A DNA stretch of 64,000 nt from the NCBI RefSeq assembly GCF_003710255.1, contig NZ_RHIB01000001.1, positions 1,860,001-1,924,000 of the forward strand, written 5' to 3'. Of the stretch, positions 15,991-24,698 are shown piece after piece. Numbering within the stretch: position 1 is the first letter of the stretch; each line of letters opens with the position of its first letter. A program made the translations under genes and the position numbers. Below the pieces are notes generated by a model that saw only the letters and a program-made list of their open reading frames with translations, did no database searches and had not been told where the DNA came from. The stretch comes from Alteribacter keqinensis. Its GTDB lineage: Bacteria > Bacillota > Bacilli > Bacillales > Salisediminibacteriaceae.

Positions 15991-15996
15991 AAATAC

Positions 15997-16380
15997 TTAT
16001 TTTAACTTTTTCAATTCCTCAATATCTTTAATCTGCTTTTCAATACCAGTATTTACATCAGTATCCCACTCAAGCATACCGCCGTGGTAGTTTACAACCC
16101 GGTCGAAGCCCTGGTCTTTCAAATACAAAGCAACGTTTTGTGAACGGTTTCCGCTGCGGCAGATGAATACATACTCTTTATCCTTGTCAAATCCTTCAAT
16201 CATCTCCGGCACCGAATGCATTGGCAGGAGAGGCACACCCGGAATGTGACCTGAATCATATTCGTCAGGCTCCCGGATATCAATAACAACCATATCCTCC
16301 GGTTTGTTATTCATAAGATCCTTCAGTTCATTTACATCTACCTGTTTTACACCATCTATTTCTTTAACCAACACAATCAC
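15997..16380 (-). CDS. Rhodanese-like domain protein
   Basis: 127 residues, a single cytoplasmic rhodanese domain. VVIDIREPDEYDSGHIPG is the CH2-type motif and YVFICRSGNRSQNVA holds the active-site loop with Cys ~75 (CRSGNRS). The closing NYHGGMLEWD is typical. Sulfurtransferase or sulfur-carrier activity by family; no partner genes next to it. It precedes its own terminator and follows the AI-2E-type permease by 55 bases on the same strand, so partial co-transcription is possible. Confidence 0.9.
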   Translation of the reverse strand: MIVLVKEIDGVKQVDVNELKDLMNNKPEDMVVIDIREPDEYDSGHIPGVPLLPMHSVPEMIEGFDKDKEYVFICRSGNRSQNVALYLKDQGFDRVVNYHGGMLEWDTDVNTGIEKQIKDIEELKKLK

Positions 16381-16435
16381 CTCATTCGTTTAATTGTACA
16401 TTTCCAGTATAGGAAACAGGGCCGGAAATCACAAA

Positions 16436-17575
16436 TCAGTCGCTTTCAGCGGCCTCAGCTTCTTCTTTGCCTTTCTTTTCATGATCCTGTTTACGCTTAA
16501 GCATGTATAAACGGTAGGTGTGTGAAACAACCACCTTCGAAACAGCATAGGTCGGAACTGCCAGAAGAAGCCCGAAAAGTCCGGCAAATTGTCCGGCTAC
16601 AAGTAAAAGCAGGATGATCGTTAATGGATGCACAGCAAGCTTCTTCCCCATAACCTGCGGGGAGATGACATTACTCTCGATCTGCTGAACAACAACGATG
16701 GCAATCAGTACTTTCACAACCATCCACGGGGAGTCGATAATGGCCACAATTACTGCAGGAATGGTTCCGATCCACGGTCCAATAAACGGAATCACATTTG
16801 TCACCATCGCCACAAGGGCAAGGATAAGGGAATATTCGATTCCAATAATGAGAAACGAAATGTACATAAGAACGCCGACACAGAAGCTGACAATAATCTG
16901 GCCCTGTATGTACGAGCTGAGGGCTGTATCCAGATCGCTCAAAATGCGGTGACCTTCTCCGCGCTGCTTCTTTGGCAGGTATCTAAGAACCTGATCCGGA
17001 AGCTTTTCACCATCTTTAAGCATATAGAAAAGAATGAACGGAATGATGATAGCGAGAATAAGGATGCTTGTAATCACACCGATGACACTGGCAATATTCC
17101 TCGTCAAAATTTCAAAAGCATTGGAGAGATATTCTGTGAAATTTTCTGTAATCTCTTCAATTGAGAAGTTTTCCGTCTCCTGAAACTGGTTCACCCATTC
17201 ATTGTTCTGGAGCTCAATCAGCATATTACGGACTTCATTAAATAACCCCGGGGCATTATCCACAAGATTGTTCCACTGCTCCTGAAGGGTTGGACCGATC
17301 AAGAAAACCAGCCCTGTCATGAGTCCTACAGCACCAAGGTATATGAGCAGGATTGATAAAGGTTTCGGTACTTTTTGTTTATGCAGTAAGTTTACTACCG
17401 GTCTGAGAAGGTAAAACAGCACTCCTGCAATTAAGAACGGGATAAACAATGTTCCAAACAGTACCTGAATCGGCGTAAAGATAAACGGTACTTTTGTTCC
17501 TAAATAAATGATTAATAAAACAAACGTGAGTCCGTATAAAAATCTGAAGAATTTAGACTGAGGCAACCCGTTCAC
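16436..17575 (-). CDS. AI-2E family transporter (YueF-like permease)
   Basis: 379 residues from GTG 17575 (an in-frame TTG at 17566 is also possible). Seven to eight membrane segments; the family signature is the long hydrophilic stretch after helix 3 (GPTLQEQWNNLVDNAPGLFNEVRN) and the C-terminal IESNVISPQVMGKKLAVHPL motif. An upstream ATG at 17632 reads in frame but lies before a TATAAT box on the minus strand (17598-17603), so it would be upstream of the transcript start. Members export small molecules or act as Na+/H+ antiporters; a quorum-signal role should not be assumed from the name. The C-terminus is charged (KRKQDHEKKGKEEAEAAESD). Confidence 0.85.
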   Translation of the reverse strand: MNGLPQSKFFRFLYGLTFVLLIIYLGTKVPFIFTPIQVLFGTLFIPFLIAGVLFYLLRPVVNLLHKQKVPKPLSILLIYLGAVGLMTGLVFLIGPTLQEQWNNLVDNAPGLFNEVRNMLIELQNNEWVNQFQETENFSIEEITENFTEYLSNAFEILTRNIASVIGVITSILILAIIIPFILFYMLKDGEKLPDQVLRYLPKKQRGEGHRILSDLDTALSSYIQGQIIVSFCVGVLMYISFLIIGIEYSLILALVAMVTNVIPFIGPWIGTIPAVIVAIIDSPWMVVKVLIAIVVVQQIESNVISPQVMGKKLAVHPLTIILLLLVAGQFAGLFGLLLAVPTYAVSKVVVSHTYRLYMLKRKQDHEKKGKEEAEAAESD

Positions 17576-17684
17576 CAACCTTTTGTATAATAGACTGATT
17601 ATAGCATAATTTACCTGAGAACCATGACTCATAAGACTTAAATCGACCTCTTTAAGACCTCCCGGATTTAAATAGAATGTTGAA

Positions 17685-17925
17685 CTCAGGTGTTGATTTG
17701 CGGCCCGTTACACTCCCTTTCCTCGGAGCGCTGGTGTTACTCGTCGTACTCCGCAAGGCCACTGAAAAAGTCAATTTTCTTTAAAATAGTCTCAGTAGAG
17801 TCAGGTGCTGATTTGCGCTCTTTGCACTTCCCTCGGGGGCTCGACCCTCACCAATTGCTTCTTCGTAGGCGAGAAGGCTTGTCAGCACCACCACGGAAAG
17901 AAATGGGCATGTACGCTTCTTCATT
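17685..17925. repeat. Two adjoining R1 copies separated by an element end
   Basis: TCAGGTGTTGATTTGCGGC (about 17685) and TCAGGTGCTGATTTGCGCTC (about 17800) start two R1-like copies. Between them AGGCCACTGAAAAAGTC plus TTTTCTTTAAAAT matches the left end of the 15113 element. The second copy includes GCTTCTTCGTAGGCGAGAAG. No gene is supported in the gap 17576-18396. Confidence 0.55.
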
Positions 17926-18084
17926 TTCTATACCCTGAAGAATGCGAATAGGAACAACATATACGAAATGTGTGCGTTATTTTATGAAAAAGACCTTCCA
18001 GAAATTTACACATAAAATCGAAACTGCATTACTCGGTAAATCTCTGCATTGCATGTTTAAAGACATCAACCCGTGAGCAGTAAG

Positions 18085-18270
18085 AGGCTGGGACAGAAGT
18101 TTTTTAGCCAACGAGAATCCGAACGGATCATATGCATGTAAATAAATCGCTCCTGAAATATACTTCGCTCTCCGCGGGAAGCGGGTTACCCTCCTCCGGC
18201 ATACTTCCAGTAGGCTGAGGCGTTGCCCGCAGAAAGCGTCCGTCTTTAGCGAATGCAGGTTCTATGCTTA
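18085..18270. repeat. Degenerate intergenic repeat (GAGGCTGGGACAGAA type)
   Basis: GAGGCTGGGACAGAAG is followed by CGCTCTCCGCGGGAAGCGGG, GGCTGAGGCGTTGCCCGCAGAAAGCG and ATGCAGGTTC. The layout is like intergenic repeats common in Bacillaceae. No coding potential. Confidence 0.45.
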
Positions 18271-18315
18271 TAAAGCAGTGTACTACAAATATCTGATAGC
18301 TTGATTATTTAACAC

Positions 18316-18386
18316 TAAAAGAAAAGACTGTCAAGAAGACTTTCTCGACAGCCTGAAAACACCCGCCAAATGGAATTGGCGGGTGT
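18316..18386 (-). terminator. Two consecutive hairpins ending the maltose locus
   Basis: ACACCCGCC/GGCGGGTGT (18359-18386) directly follows the LacI-type gene stop. A second stem, GGCTGTCGAGAAAGTCTTCTTGACAGTC, ends in a T-rich tract (18316-18353). Confidence 0.75.
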
Positions 18387-18396
18387 CTGTCTGTTT

Positions 18397-19440
18397 TTAT
18401 TGCGGCGCAAGCTTCTTTACATGCCTGTGGCACGATTGACGCTTAATCAGTTTATGTGGAATAAGCACTTTCTTTGGCTTTGTATCCGGACGAAGGATTT
18501 TTTCAATCAGACATGTGGCGGCCTCATATCCGAGACTGTAAATGTTAATATCGACCGTCGTCATCGGAGGCGCAGACAGCTCGGAGATCATCAGGTTATT
18601 AAAGCTTATGATGGAGACATCGTCAGGTACCTTCACATCCATCTCACTGAGCATCCGCAGGACACCAAACGTCATAATGTCATCGGCTACAAGGAGTGCG
18701 GTGGGCGGCTCTTTCAGGCTCATAAGAGCGATAACGGCTTCCTGACCACCTTCCTGAAGTTCTTCATGGAATACGACATATTCGTCCCGAAGCTTTATGC
18801 CTGCATTTTTCAGTGCCCGTTCATAGCCTTCCATGTGGTCTACAGTAACGACAAAATCAAGGTTCCCGCCTACAAAGGCAATGCGCTCATGACCGAGTAG
18901 CAATAGGTACTCTGTGACCGTTTTTGCAGCTTTAAAGTTATCATTGTTCACATAGGTTATTTGAGACATTCTGGCATCATAAGGGCGGCCGATTACGGTA
19001 AAAGGAAAGTTCTGCTCATGCAGGTAGGACATCACTTTATCATTGACTCTTGAGTACAAAAGAATAATTCCGTCCACCCGGCGTCCCTGAACCATATGCT
19101 GGACTTCCTCAAAAATCTCTTCCTCAGTCTGCCCTGTAGACAGGTACAATCCATACTCAAGCATATGGGCTTTCGTACTTATTCCCCGGATAACTTCAGG
19201 GAAAAACGGATTCTGGAACGTTTTGTTTGCAGAATTCGGCATAACCAGTCCGATTGTCTTTGTGCTTTTATTTGCAAGACTGCGGGCGTTGAAGTTCGGG
19301 TGGTACCCGAGTTCCTCCATTGCCTCCCGCACTCTTTCCTTCGTTCGCTGGCTGATCCTTGAGCTGTTTGCAATCACTCGTGATACAGTCGAAGGAGCGA
19401 CGTTTGCTTTTTTAGCCACATCTTTTATTGTTACGGTCAT
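18397..19440 (-). CDS. LacI-family repressor of the maltose locus (MalR-like)
   Basis: 347 residues. The N-terminal HTH reads TIKDVAKKANVAPSTVSRVI, followed by the hinge helix (NFNARSLANKSTKTIGLVMP). The periplasmic-binding-like effector domain runs from ~60 to 335. It is the last gene after the GH31 glucosidase (28-base gap) and malEFG, the usual position of MalR, which binds maltose or maltodextrins and represses the uptake genes. Two LacI-type operator half-conserved sites in front of malE (26217-26230 and 26265-26278) are its probable targets. ATG 19440 is in the TTG/ATG context ACCGTAACA. Confidence 0.88.
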   Translation of the reverse strand: MTVTIKDVAKKANVAPSTVSRVIANSSRISQRTKERVREAMEELGYHPNFNARSLANKSTKTIGLVMPNSANKTFQNPFFPEVIRGISTKAHMLEYGLYLSTGQTEEEIFEEVQHMVQGRRVDGIILLYSRVNDKVMSYLHEQNFPFTVIGRPYDARMSQITYVNNDNFKAAKTVTEYLLLLGHERIAFVGGNLDFVVTVDHMEGYERALKNAGIKLRDEYVVFHEELQEGGQEAVIALMSLKEPPTALLVADDIMTFGVLRMLSEMDVKVPDDVSIISFNNLMISELSAPPMTTVDINIYSLGYEAATCLIEKILRPDTKPKKVLIPHKLIKRQSCHRHVKKLAPQ

Positions 19441-19468
19441 GGGCGTTACATCCCTTCGCTAGAAAAAT

Positions 19469-21835
19469 TTATCTGCTTACTGTGATGACCAGTTTTCCGC
19501 CATCCAGTTTTTCCATTTCAACATTTCTGCCGTTTAGGGCGGCTTCTGTCACGTCAAATGCTCCGTGGATAACGATTGTTATCTCTGACCAGTCCGGCGT
19601 AAAACGTGTATTCAGATCCTCTGTTGTAATCGTTAACACATCACTATCATAGGACAGGTTAACGGACTTTTCAAACGCTTCACCGTTTTCATAGCCGAAA
19701 GTTTCACCATCATCCTCATAAATTGTGTAAGATGCTTCCGCTATTTTCCCAAAGTAAGCGTGAAGCTGAAAGTTATCTTCTTTCACTGCCGTGGACTGCT
19801 TCGGTGAACCATGGGCAACAACCGTGTCAGCTTTTACGAAAATCGGCAGTGTGTCCAAAGGTGCTTCCACCATGATGTGTCTGCCGCCTTCCTGAATGTC
19901 ATCGGTCCAGTAGTTCACCCACTCGCCTCCGGGTAAATAAACGACCCGGTGCTCGGTATCAGGCGTTGTTATCGGTGCAACGATCACGTTGTCCCCAATC
20001 ATAAACTGATCACTTAAGTTAAATGTGTTTTTATCCTCAGGATACTCAAAAACAAGCGGACGCATAACCGGAAGTCCTGTTAATGATGCATCTCTGAACA
20101 GTTTATAGAGGTGAGGCATCCAGATGTAACGAAGGTCGATGTACTTCTTTACATTTGCCTCCACATCTTCACCAAAGCTCCACGGTTCTTGGCGAAGGGT
20201 CCCTATGGCACTGTGGTTTCTGAAGTATGGGGTAAAAGTACCGAACTGTGTCCAGCGGGCAAGGAGCTGTCCGTTAGCGTCGTGTGCAAAACCGCCAACA
20301 TCCGGTCCGCAGAAAGGTACTCCGCTCATCCCGAGGTTCATACACATTGGCAAAGCAAGCTGAAGGTGCTCCCAGAAGCTGCGGTTATCCCCGGTCCACA
20401 CGCTTGCATACCGCTGAACACCTGCATAGCCTGCACGGGTTAAGAGGAAGGTCCGCTTTCCTTCAAGGTTGTTCTTCATCCCCTCGTATGTCGCCTCACC
20501 CATTTTCAATCCGTAAATGTTATGAAGTTCCCGGTGTGTTTTTGGATTGCCGTTATTATCGTGCATCACTTTCGTGTCCATCGTTTTTGTTTCATTAAAC
20601 ACAGCAGGTTCATTCATATCATTCCAGATGCCTTCGATTCCAAGATCAGAGTAGAATTTGTGTTTGCCGCCCCACCACTTTTGAACACTGTCACTTGTAA
20701 AGTCAGGGAACGCGCTGTTTCCGGGCCACACGTCTCCGTAATAGACGTTACCTTCTATATATTTACAGAAACGGTCGTCATGGACCCCTTCCTGATATGC
20801 CTCGTATTCAGGATCTTCTTTTACGCCCGGATCGACGATCGGTACGAGACGGATCCCTTGTTCCTTCAAATCAGCTACCAGTTGTTTCGCATTTGGGAAA
20901 CGGTCTTCATCAAATGTAAAGACACGGTACCCGTCCATATAGTGAATATCCAGGTAGATCGCATCTACAGGGATGCTTTTCTCAAGAAAATTGCCCACAA
21001 GCTCACGAACTTCTTCTTCTGTTTCGTAGCTGTAGCGTGACTGATGAAAACCAAGTGCCCATTTAGGCGGAAGCGGCATCGTTCCCGTAAGAGATGTATA
21101 CTGAGAAAGAACCTCCTTCATCCCAGGCCCAGCCATGACGTAGTAGTCCATCTGTCCGCTGTCCCCGCTGAAAGAATACGTTCCTGCTTCTGTGCGCATG
21201 TTAAAGTGGGTTTTCCCGGTGTTGTCGAAGAACAGGCCGTGAGCACGCCCGCCTCTTAATGTTAAAAAGAACGGAATTGATTGATAAAGAGCGTCGGTTT
21301 CCGGGTTATGGGGAGCGTACACATCTGTGTTCCACATCGTCATTTTTTCGCCTTTTTTATCAAGAAAGCCTGTTTTTTCTCCAAATCCGTAGTAATGCTC
21401 GTAAGGCAGGGCTTCTTTGTAACAGATCACTTTTCCCTCATGACTGTGACCCATTCCTTTTTTCCCTTCACCGACGATGATCTGTCCGTCAGAATCCTTG
21501 AATGTAATCCGCATCGGTGCTTTTAAAACGTGAAGGCTCATCTCCTGAGCTGTGAGAGTGACCTCCTCATCTTTCTCTTGAACAGAAACGTCGACATACC
21601 CCGGTTCCTTAATCACAGCAAAGCTTCCCTCAAGGACAGGGTCCTGCTTTTGATTCATCACTACCCGGGCCACACTGTCACTGTAAAAAAGAACATTCAC
21701 AGTCCCGTTGTCACATTCAAAAACAAAACGACCCTCCTTTTTTTTAAATGAGCGGACATTGCCGATATCATGATGGTTCGTTCCTTCGATTTGCTGCTTG
21801 TTTCCTGGGTGAATCGCAAAGCTTGTATCTTGCAT
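19469..21835 (-). CDS. Glycoside hydrolase family 31 alpha-glucosidase
   Basis: 788 residues, no signal peptide, so cytoplasmic. GH31 (beta/alpha)8 core with the nucleophile motif GIWNDMNEPAVF near residue 405 and the acid/base region SVWTGDNRSFWEHL near 482. The N-terminal beta domain holds the ALPYEHYYGFGEKTGFLDKKG loop, and C-terminal beta domains include the IYEDDGETFGYENG signature. Releases glucose from maltose, maltodextrins or isomaltose-type sugars after import by malEFG. ATG 21835 follows AGGAGG. It lies between malG (after a 611-base gap with a terminator) and the regulator gene, so it may have its own promoter. Confidence 0.92.
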   Translation of the reverse strand: MQDTSFAIHPGNKQQIEGTNHHDIGNVRSFKKKEGRFVFECDNGTVNVLFYSDSVARVVMNQKQDPVLEGSFAVIKEPGYVDVSVQEKDEEVTLTAQEMSLHVLKAPMRITFKDSDGQIIVGEGKKGMGHSHEGKVICYKEALPYEHYYGFGEKTGFLDKKGEKMTMWNTDVYAPHNPETDALYQSIPFFLTLRGGRAHGLFFDNTGKTHFNMRTEAGTYSFSGDSGQMDYYVMAGPGMKEVLSQYTSLTGTMPLPPKWALGFHQSRYSYETEEEVRELVGNFLEKSIPVDAIYLDIHYMDGYRVFTFDEDRFPNAKQLVADLKEQGIRLVPIVDPGVKEDPEYEAYQEGVHDDRFCKYIEGNVYYGDVWPGNSAFPDFTSDSVQKWWGGKHKFYSDLGIEGIWNDMNEPAVFNETKTMDTKVMHDNNGNPKTHRELHNIYGLKMGEATYEGMKNNLEGKRTFLLTRAGYAGVQRYASVWTGDNRSFWEHLQLALPMCMNLGMSGVPFCGPDVGGFAHDANGQLLARWTQFGTFTPYFRNHSAIGTLRQEPWSFGEDVEANVKKYIDLRYIWMPHLYKLFRDASLTGLPVMRPLVFEYPEDKNTFNLSDQFMIGDNVIVAPITTPDTEHRVVYLPGGEWVNYWTDDIQEGGRHIMVEAPLDTLPIFVKADTVVAHGSPKQSTAVKEDNFQLHAYFGKIAEASYTIYEDDGETFGYENGEAFEKSVNLSYDSDVLTITTEDLNTRFTPDWSEITIVIHGAFDVTEAALNGRNVEMEKLDGGKLVITVSR

Positions 21836-22002
21836 AGCTATATCCTCCTGATCACATCGTTTGTTTCCCCTAAGGCATTATTTTTGGTTACGATTGTAGT
21901 TAAACAGAGGCTGGATGGAATTTGTGTCGTTCCACCTTCATGACCTTTGCTTTCCCAAGTGCTTGGTCTACGCAGGTAAAAGGCTGTGTTAAACAAGGGT
22001 GT

Positions 22003-22145
22003 TGATTTACACTCATTGCACTCCTTTTCCACTTGGGCGACGGTGAGCTTCCTTAAGGTATATATCTGCTTCTTCCTCTGCCAGTAACGCTACGAAGATA
22101 TGTGCGTCGAAGAGATACGGGCATAGGAAGAAGTAGAGTATGTTA
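22003..22145. repeat. Dispersed repeat R1, copy between malG and the glucosidase
   Basis: GGTGTTGATTTACACTCATTGCACTCC at its left, then GCTTCTTCCTCTGCC and TGTGCGTCGAAGAG. Same order of blocks as copies at 4684 and 15160. Confidence 0.55.
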
Positions 22146-22203
22146 ATTTATTCGCTCCCTGGCGCATGAATTAGGCATGCGGTTTTTCGGTTAAGGGCAT
22201 TGT

Positions 22204-22328
22204 GCTTCGTTGAACGGAATACCGACACTCCTGCGGAAGTGTGAGACAGGCGAGACTCCGCAGGGGTAAAGCCCTGATGAGGCTCGGCGCGAGTCGGCGA
22301 AAAGTGAGCGTATTCCGTTCAACGAAGC
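22204..22328. repeat. Long hairpin element with perfect 19-bp inverted ends (family R5)
   Basis: GCTTCGTTGAACGGAATAC (22204-22222) and its exact reverse complement (22310-22328) bracket CTCCTGCGGAAGTG, AGGCGAGACTCCGCAGG and GAGGCTCGGCGCGAGTCGGCGAAA. A related element with different arms lies at 52412-52499. Confidence 0.7.
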
Positions 22329-22376
22329 TGAATTTCAATTCCTTTTAAAGTCAGCCTTTTAGAAAACTGCTAAAGA

Positions 22377-22424
22377 AAAAGATACGGCAGGAAGAGGGGC
22401 ATCTTCCTCATCAACCGTATCTCT
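22377..22424 (-). terminator. Intrinsic terminator of malEFG
   Basis: Minus strand GATACGG-(TTGAT)-GAGGAAGATGCCCCTCTTCC-TGCCGTATC followed by TTTTTC, about 25 bases after the malG stop. Confidence 0.75.
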
Positions 22425-22446
22425 TCTATTAACAATTCTGAAACAC

Positions 22447-23319
22447 TTACCCTTTCGTTGCCCCTGAAGTAAGTCCTGAAATGAGATAACGCTGTAAGAA
22501 CAAGTAAACCAATGCAATTGGCACGGCAATCAGAATTGCACCTGCAGCAAATCGCGTGAAGTTGTTGGCAAACTGGTCATTTACAAAGTTAAACAGGCCA
22601 AGTGCAAGCGTGAAGTTCTCCGGACTTCGAAGAACGATACGAGGCAGGATAAAGTCCATAAACGGTGCCATAAAGTTAAAGAGCGCAACTACCGCAAGGA
22701 TCGGCTTCGCAAGTGGTAGCATGATCTGGAAGAACACACGGAAGTGTCCCGCCCCGTCAATACGTGCACTCTCGTCAAGTTCACGTGGAATTGTATCAAA
22801 GTATCCTTTTACGAGGAAGGCATTCATAGGAATCGCTCCACCTACATAAATGATGATTAAACCAAGAAGGGAATCAAGAAGACCCACAAGGTTAAGTAGA
22901 ATGTACAATGCCACCATGGCCATCAGTACCGGGAACATTTGAAGAAGTAAAAATGCGTAAAGACCATTTTTGCGTCCGATAAACCGGTACCTGGAGAAGG
23001 CATAGGCGACTAAAGAAACCATTAATGTTGCAAAGAATGATGTGGCTAATGCAACAATCAAAGTGTTTTTATACCAGGTTACATAGTTACTTCTCGGGTC
23101 TGTAAACAGCCACTCATAATGAACGAATGACCAGTTTTCAGGGATCATTCGTGCACCGTACAGGCTTGTGCCCGGGTTAAGGGAGAGCCCGAATGCCCAG
23201 AGAAGAGGATACAGAATAATCACGAACATCACAGCGATAACCCCGTAAATGGCTGTCAGTTCAAGGAAGTTTTTTCTTTTTTTACTCATAGGTCTGCGTT
23301 TTTTTACTGCTGTGCTCAT
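22447..23319 (-). CDS. malG: Maltose/maltodextrin ABC transporter permease MalG
   Basis: 290 residues, six membrane helices. The permease EAA loop reads ELDESARIDGAGHFRVFFQIMLPLAKP and contacts the ATPase. Sequence resembles MalG/MdxG (opening KRKNFLELTAIYGVIAV; PENWSFVHYEWLF). Its ATG overlaps the malF stop (TAATG), so the two are coupled. Inner-membrane component of a sugar importer with MalE and MalF. No ATPase gene is present nearby; in Bacillus one shared ATPase (MsmX) serves several such importers. Confidence 0.92.
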   Translation of the reverse strand: MSTAVKKRRPMSKKRKNFLELTAIYGVIAVMFVIILYPLLWAFGLSLNPGTSLYGARMIPENWSFVHYEWLFTDPRSNYVTWYKNTLIVALATSFFATLMVSLVAYAFSRYRFIGRKNGLYAFLLLQMFPVLMAMVALYILLNLVGLLDSLLGLIIIYVGGAIPMNAFLVKGYFDTIPRELDESARIDGAGHFRVFFQIMLPLAKPILAVVALFNFMAPFMDFILPRIVLRSPENFTLALGLFNFVNDQFANNFTRFAAGAILIAVPIALVYLFLQRYLISGLTSGATKG

Positions 23320-24626
23320 TAAATGTTCCCCTCCTCTTTAAACGATCTTGTGCGTCGGAACCATAAGAATGCAAAGACAACGACAATCAGTCCGAGAATA
23401 ATGGAAATTGCGGCAGCCATATTGAACTGCTGATTTTCAAATGTAAGTCCGTATACCCAGGAAATCAGAATATCGGTACCCCCGGCAACCTGTCCCCTCA
23501 CCGGTGGTCCACCCTGGTTAAACAAGTAAATGATATTAAAGTTATTAAAGTTTCCAGCGTATTGCATAATCAAAAGCGGTGCTGTAGCAAACATGACGTG
23601 CGGGAACGTAATGTTTGAGAACTTCTGCCAGCGGTTGGCTCCGTCAATATCAGCCGCTTCATACCAGTCGGCTGAAATACTCTGAAGCACCCCTGTAAAC
23701 AGTGCGAAAACAAATGGGAACCCAAGCCAGGTCTGAATCATAATCAAGGCAACCTTCGCCCAGAAGGGATCACTCATCCACGGAATGCCGGATCCGAACA
23801 ACGGAACAATAATGTCACGGTTAATCGCACCGAAGTTGTCATTAAACAAGGCAGAGAAAATAATAATTGTTACAAACGCAGGTACCGCCCATGGAAGGAT
23901 GAATACCGTACGGATTAAACGTTTACCCTTAACCCGCTTATCATTTACGATTATCGCAAGGAACAGGGCCAGTCCGATTTGAAGCGTCGTCGCAACAAAC
24001 GTCCAGATTAACGTCCAGGATAAAACATTGAAGAACGTATTTCGCCATTCATTGATGGTAAACAATCGTACAAAGTTATCAAATCCAACCCATTGAAGAA
24101 GGTTTCTCGGCGGTGCGTTATAGAGGTTGTAGTTCGTAAACGCCAGGAACACCATAAAGAGAAGAGGAAAGATAACAACAAAAATGAGCAGGAAAAGTCC
24201 AGGTGCTACTAAGTAATAAGGGAATCCGGTATCCCAGGCGTTTTTAAATCCTTGACGGAGGTCCGGAACTTCCCAGCCTAATTGAATTCTCTTTGCGTCT
24301 TTACGAGCATCAATAATATTCAGTACATAAAAAGAAATAAAGAATGTAAGAAAAATAAGTGAGAGTATACCGTAGCTTAAAAAGATACGGGAATCATCAT
24401 CTCGTGGTGTCTCTCCGAGGGTGATTAACCCTTGTAATCCATCGGCGATAAACCCATACATCACACCAATGAAAGCCGCAAAGAGAATGAATAAGGTCGC
24501 ACCTTTCCAATATCGTTTGTTGTACATCTGCCCGAATCCCGGAATAATTGAGAGCAAAGCAGCTACAGTTGGATTGTGTCGTTCATTTACGATTTTCACA
24601 TCTGGTTGGTTATCGTTTGCAGCCAT
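23319..24626 (-). CDS. malF: Maltose/maltodextrin ABC transporter permease MalF
   Basis: 435 residues from ATG 24626, which follows AGGAGG; an ATG 51 bases upstream has no ribosome site. It has an N-terminal extension with two to three helices (ALLSIIPGFGQMYNKRYWKG, a small TM2-like motif) before the six-helix permease core. The EAA loop is YEAADIDGANRWQKFSNITFPH. The large loop between helices, typical of MalF in enteric bacteria, is short here, as in Gram-positive homologues. Works with MalE and MalG. Confidence 0.92.
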   Translation of the reverse strand: MAANDNQPDVKIVNERHNPTVAALLSIIPGFGQMYNKRYWKGATLFILFAAFIGVMYGFIADGLQGLITLGETPRDDDSRIFLSYGILSLIFLTFFISFYVLNIIDARKDAKRIQLGWEVPDLRQGFKNAWDTGFPYYLVAPGLFLLIFVVIFPLLFMVFLAFTNYNLYNAPPRNLLQWVGFDNFVRLFTINEWRNTFFNVLSWTLIWTFVATTLQIGLALFLAIIVNDKRVKGKRLIRTVFILPWAVPAFVTIIIFSALFNDNFGAINRDIIVPLFGSGIPWMSDPFWAKVALIMIQTWLGFPFVFALFTGVLQSISADWYEAADIDGANRWQKFSNITFPHVMFATAPLLIMQYAGNFNNFNIIYLFNQGGPPVRGQVAGGTDILISWVYGLTFENQQFNMAAAISIILGLIVVVFAFLWFRRTRSFKEEGNI

Positions 24627-24698
24627 AGTCGCATCCTCCTGCTTTAAAGAATCAGGATTGGAGAAATCATTCCCCAATCCCTACTTTTATTACAAATA

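Noticed and set aside
16436-17632. Start of the AI-2E-type permease at ATG 17632
   Set aside because: A TATAAT box lies downstream of it at 17598-17603; GTG 17575 or TTG 17566 fits the family better.
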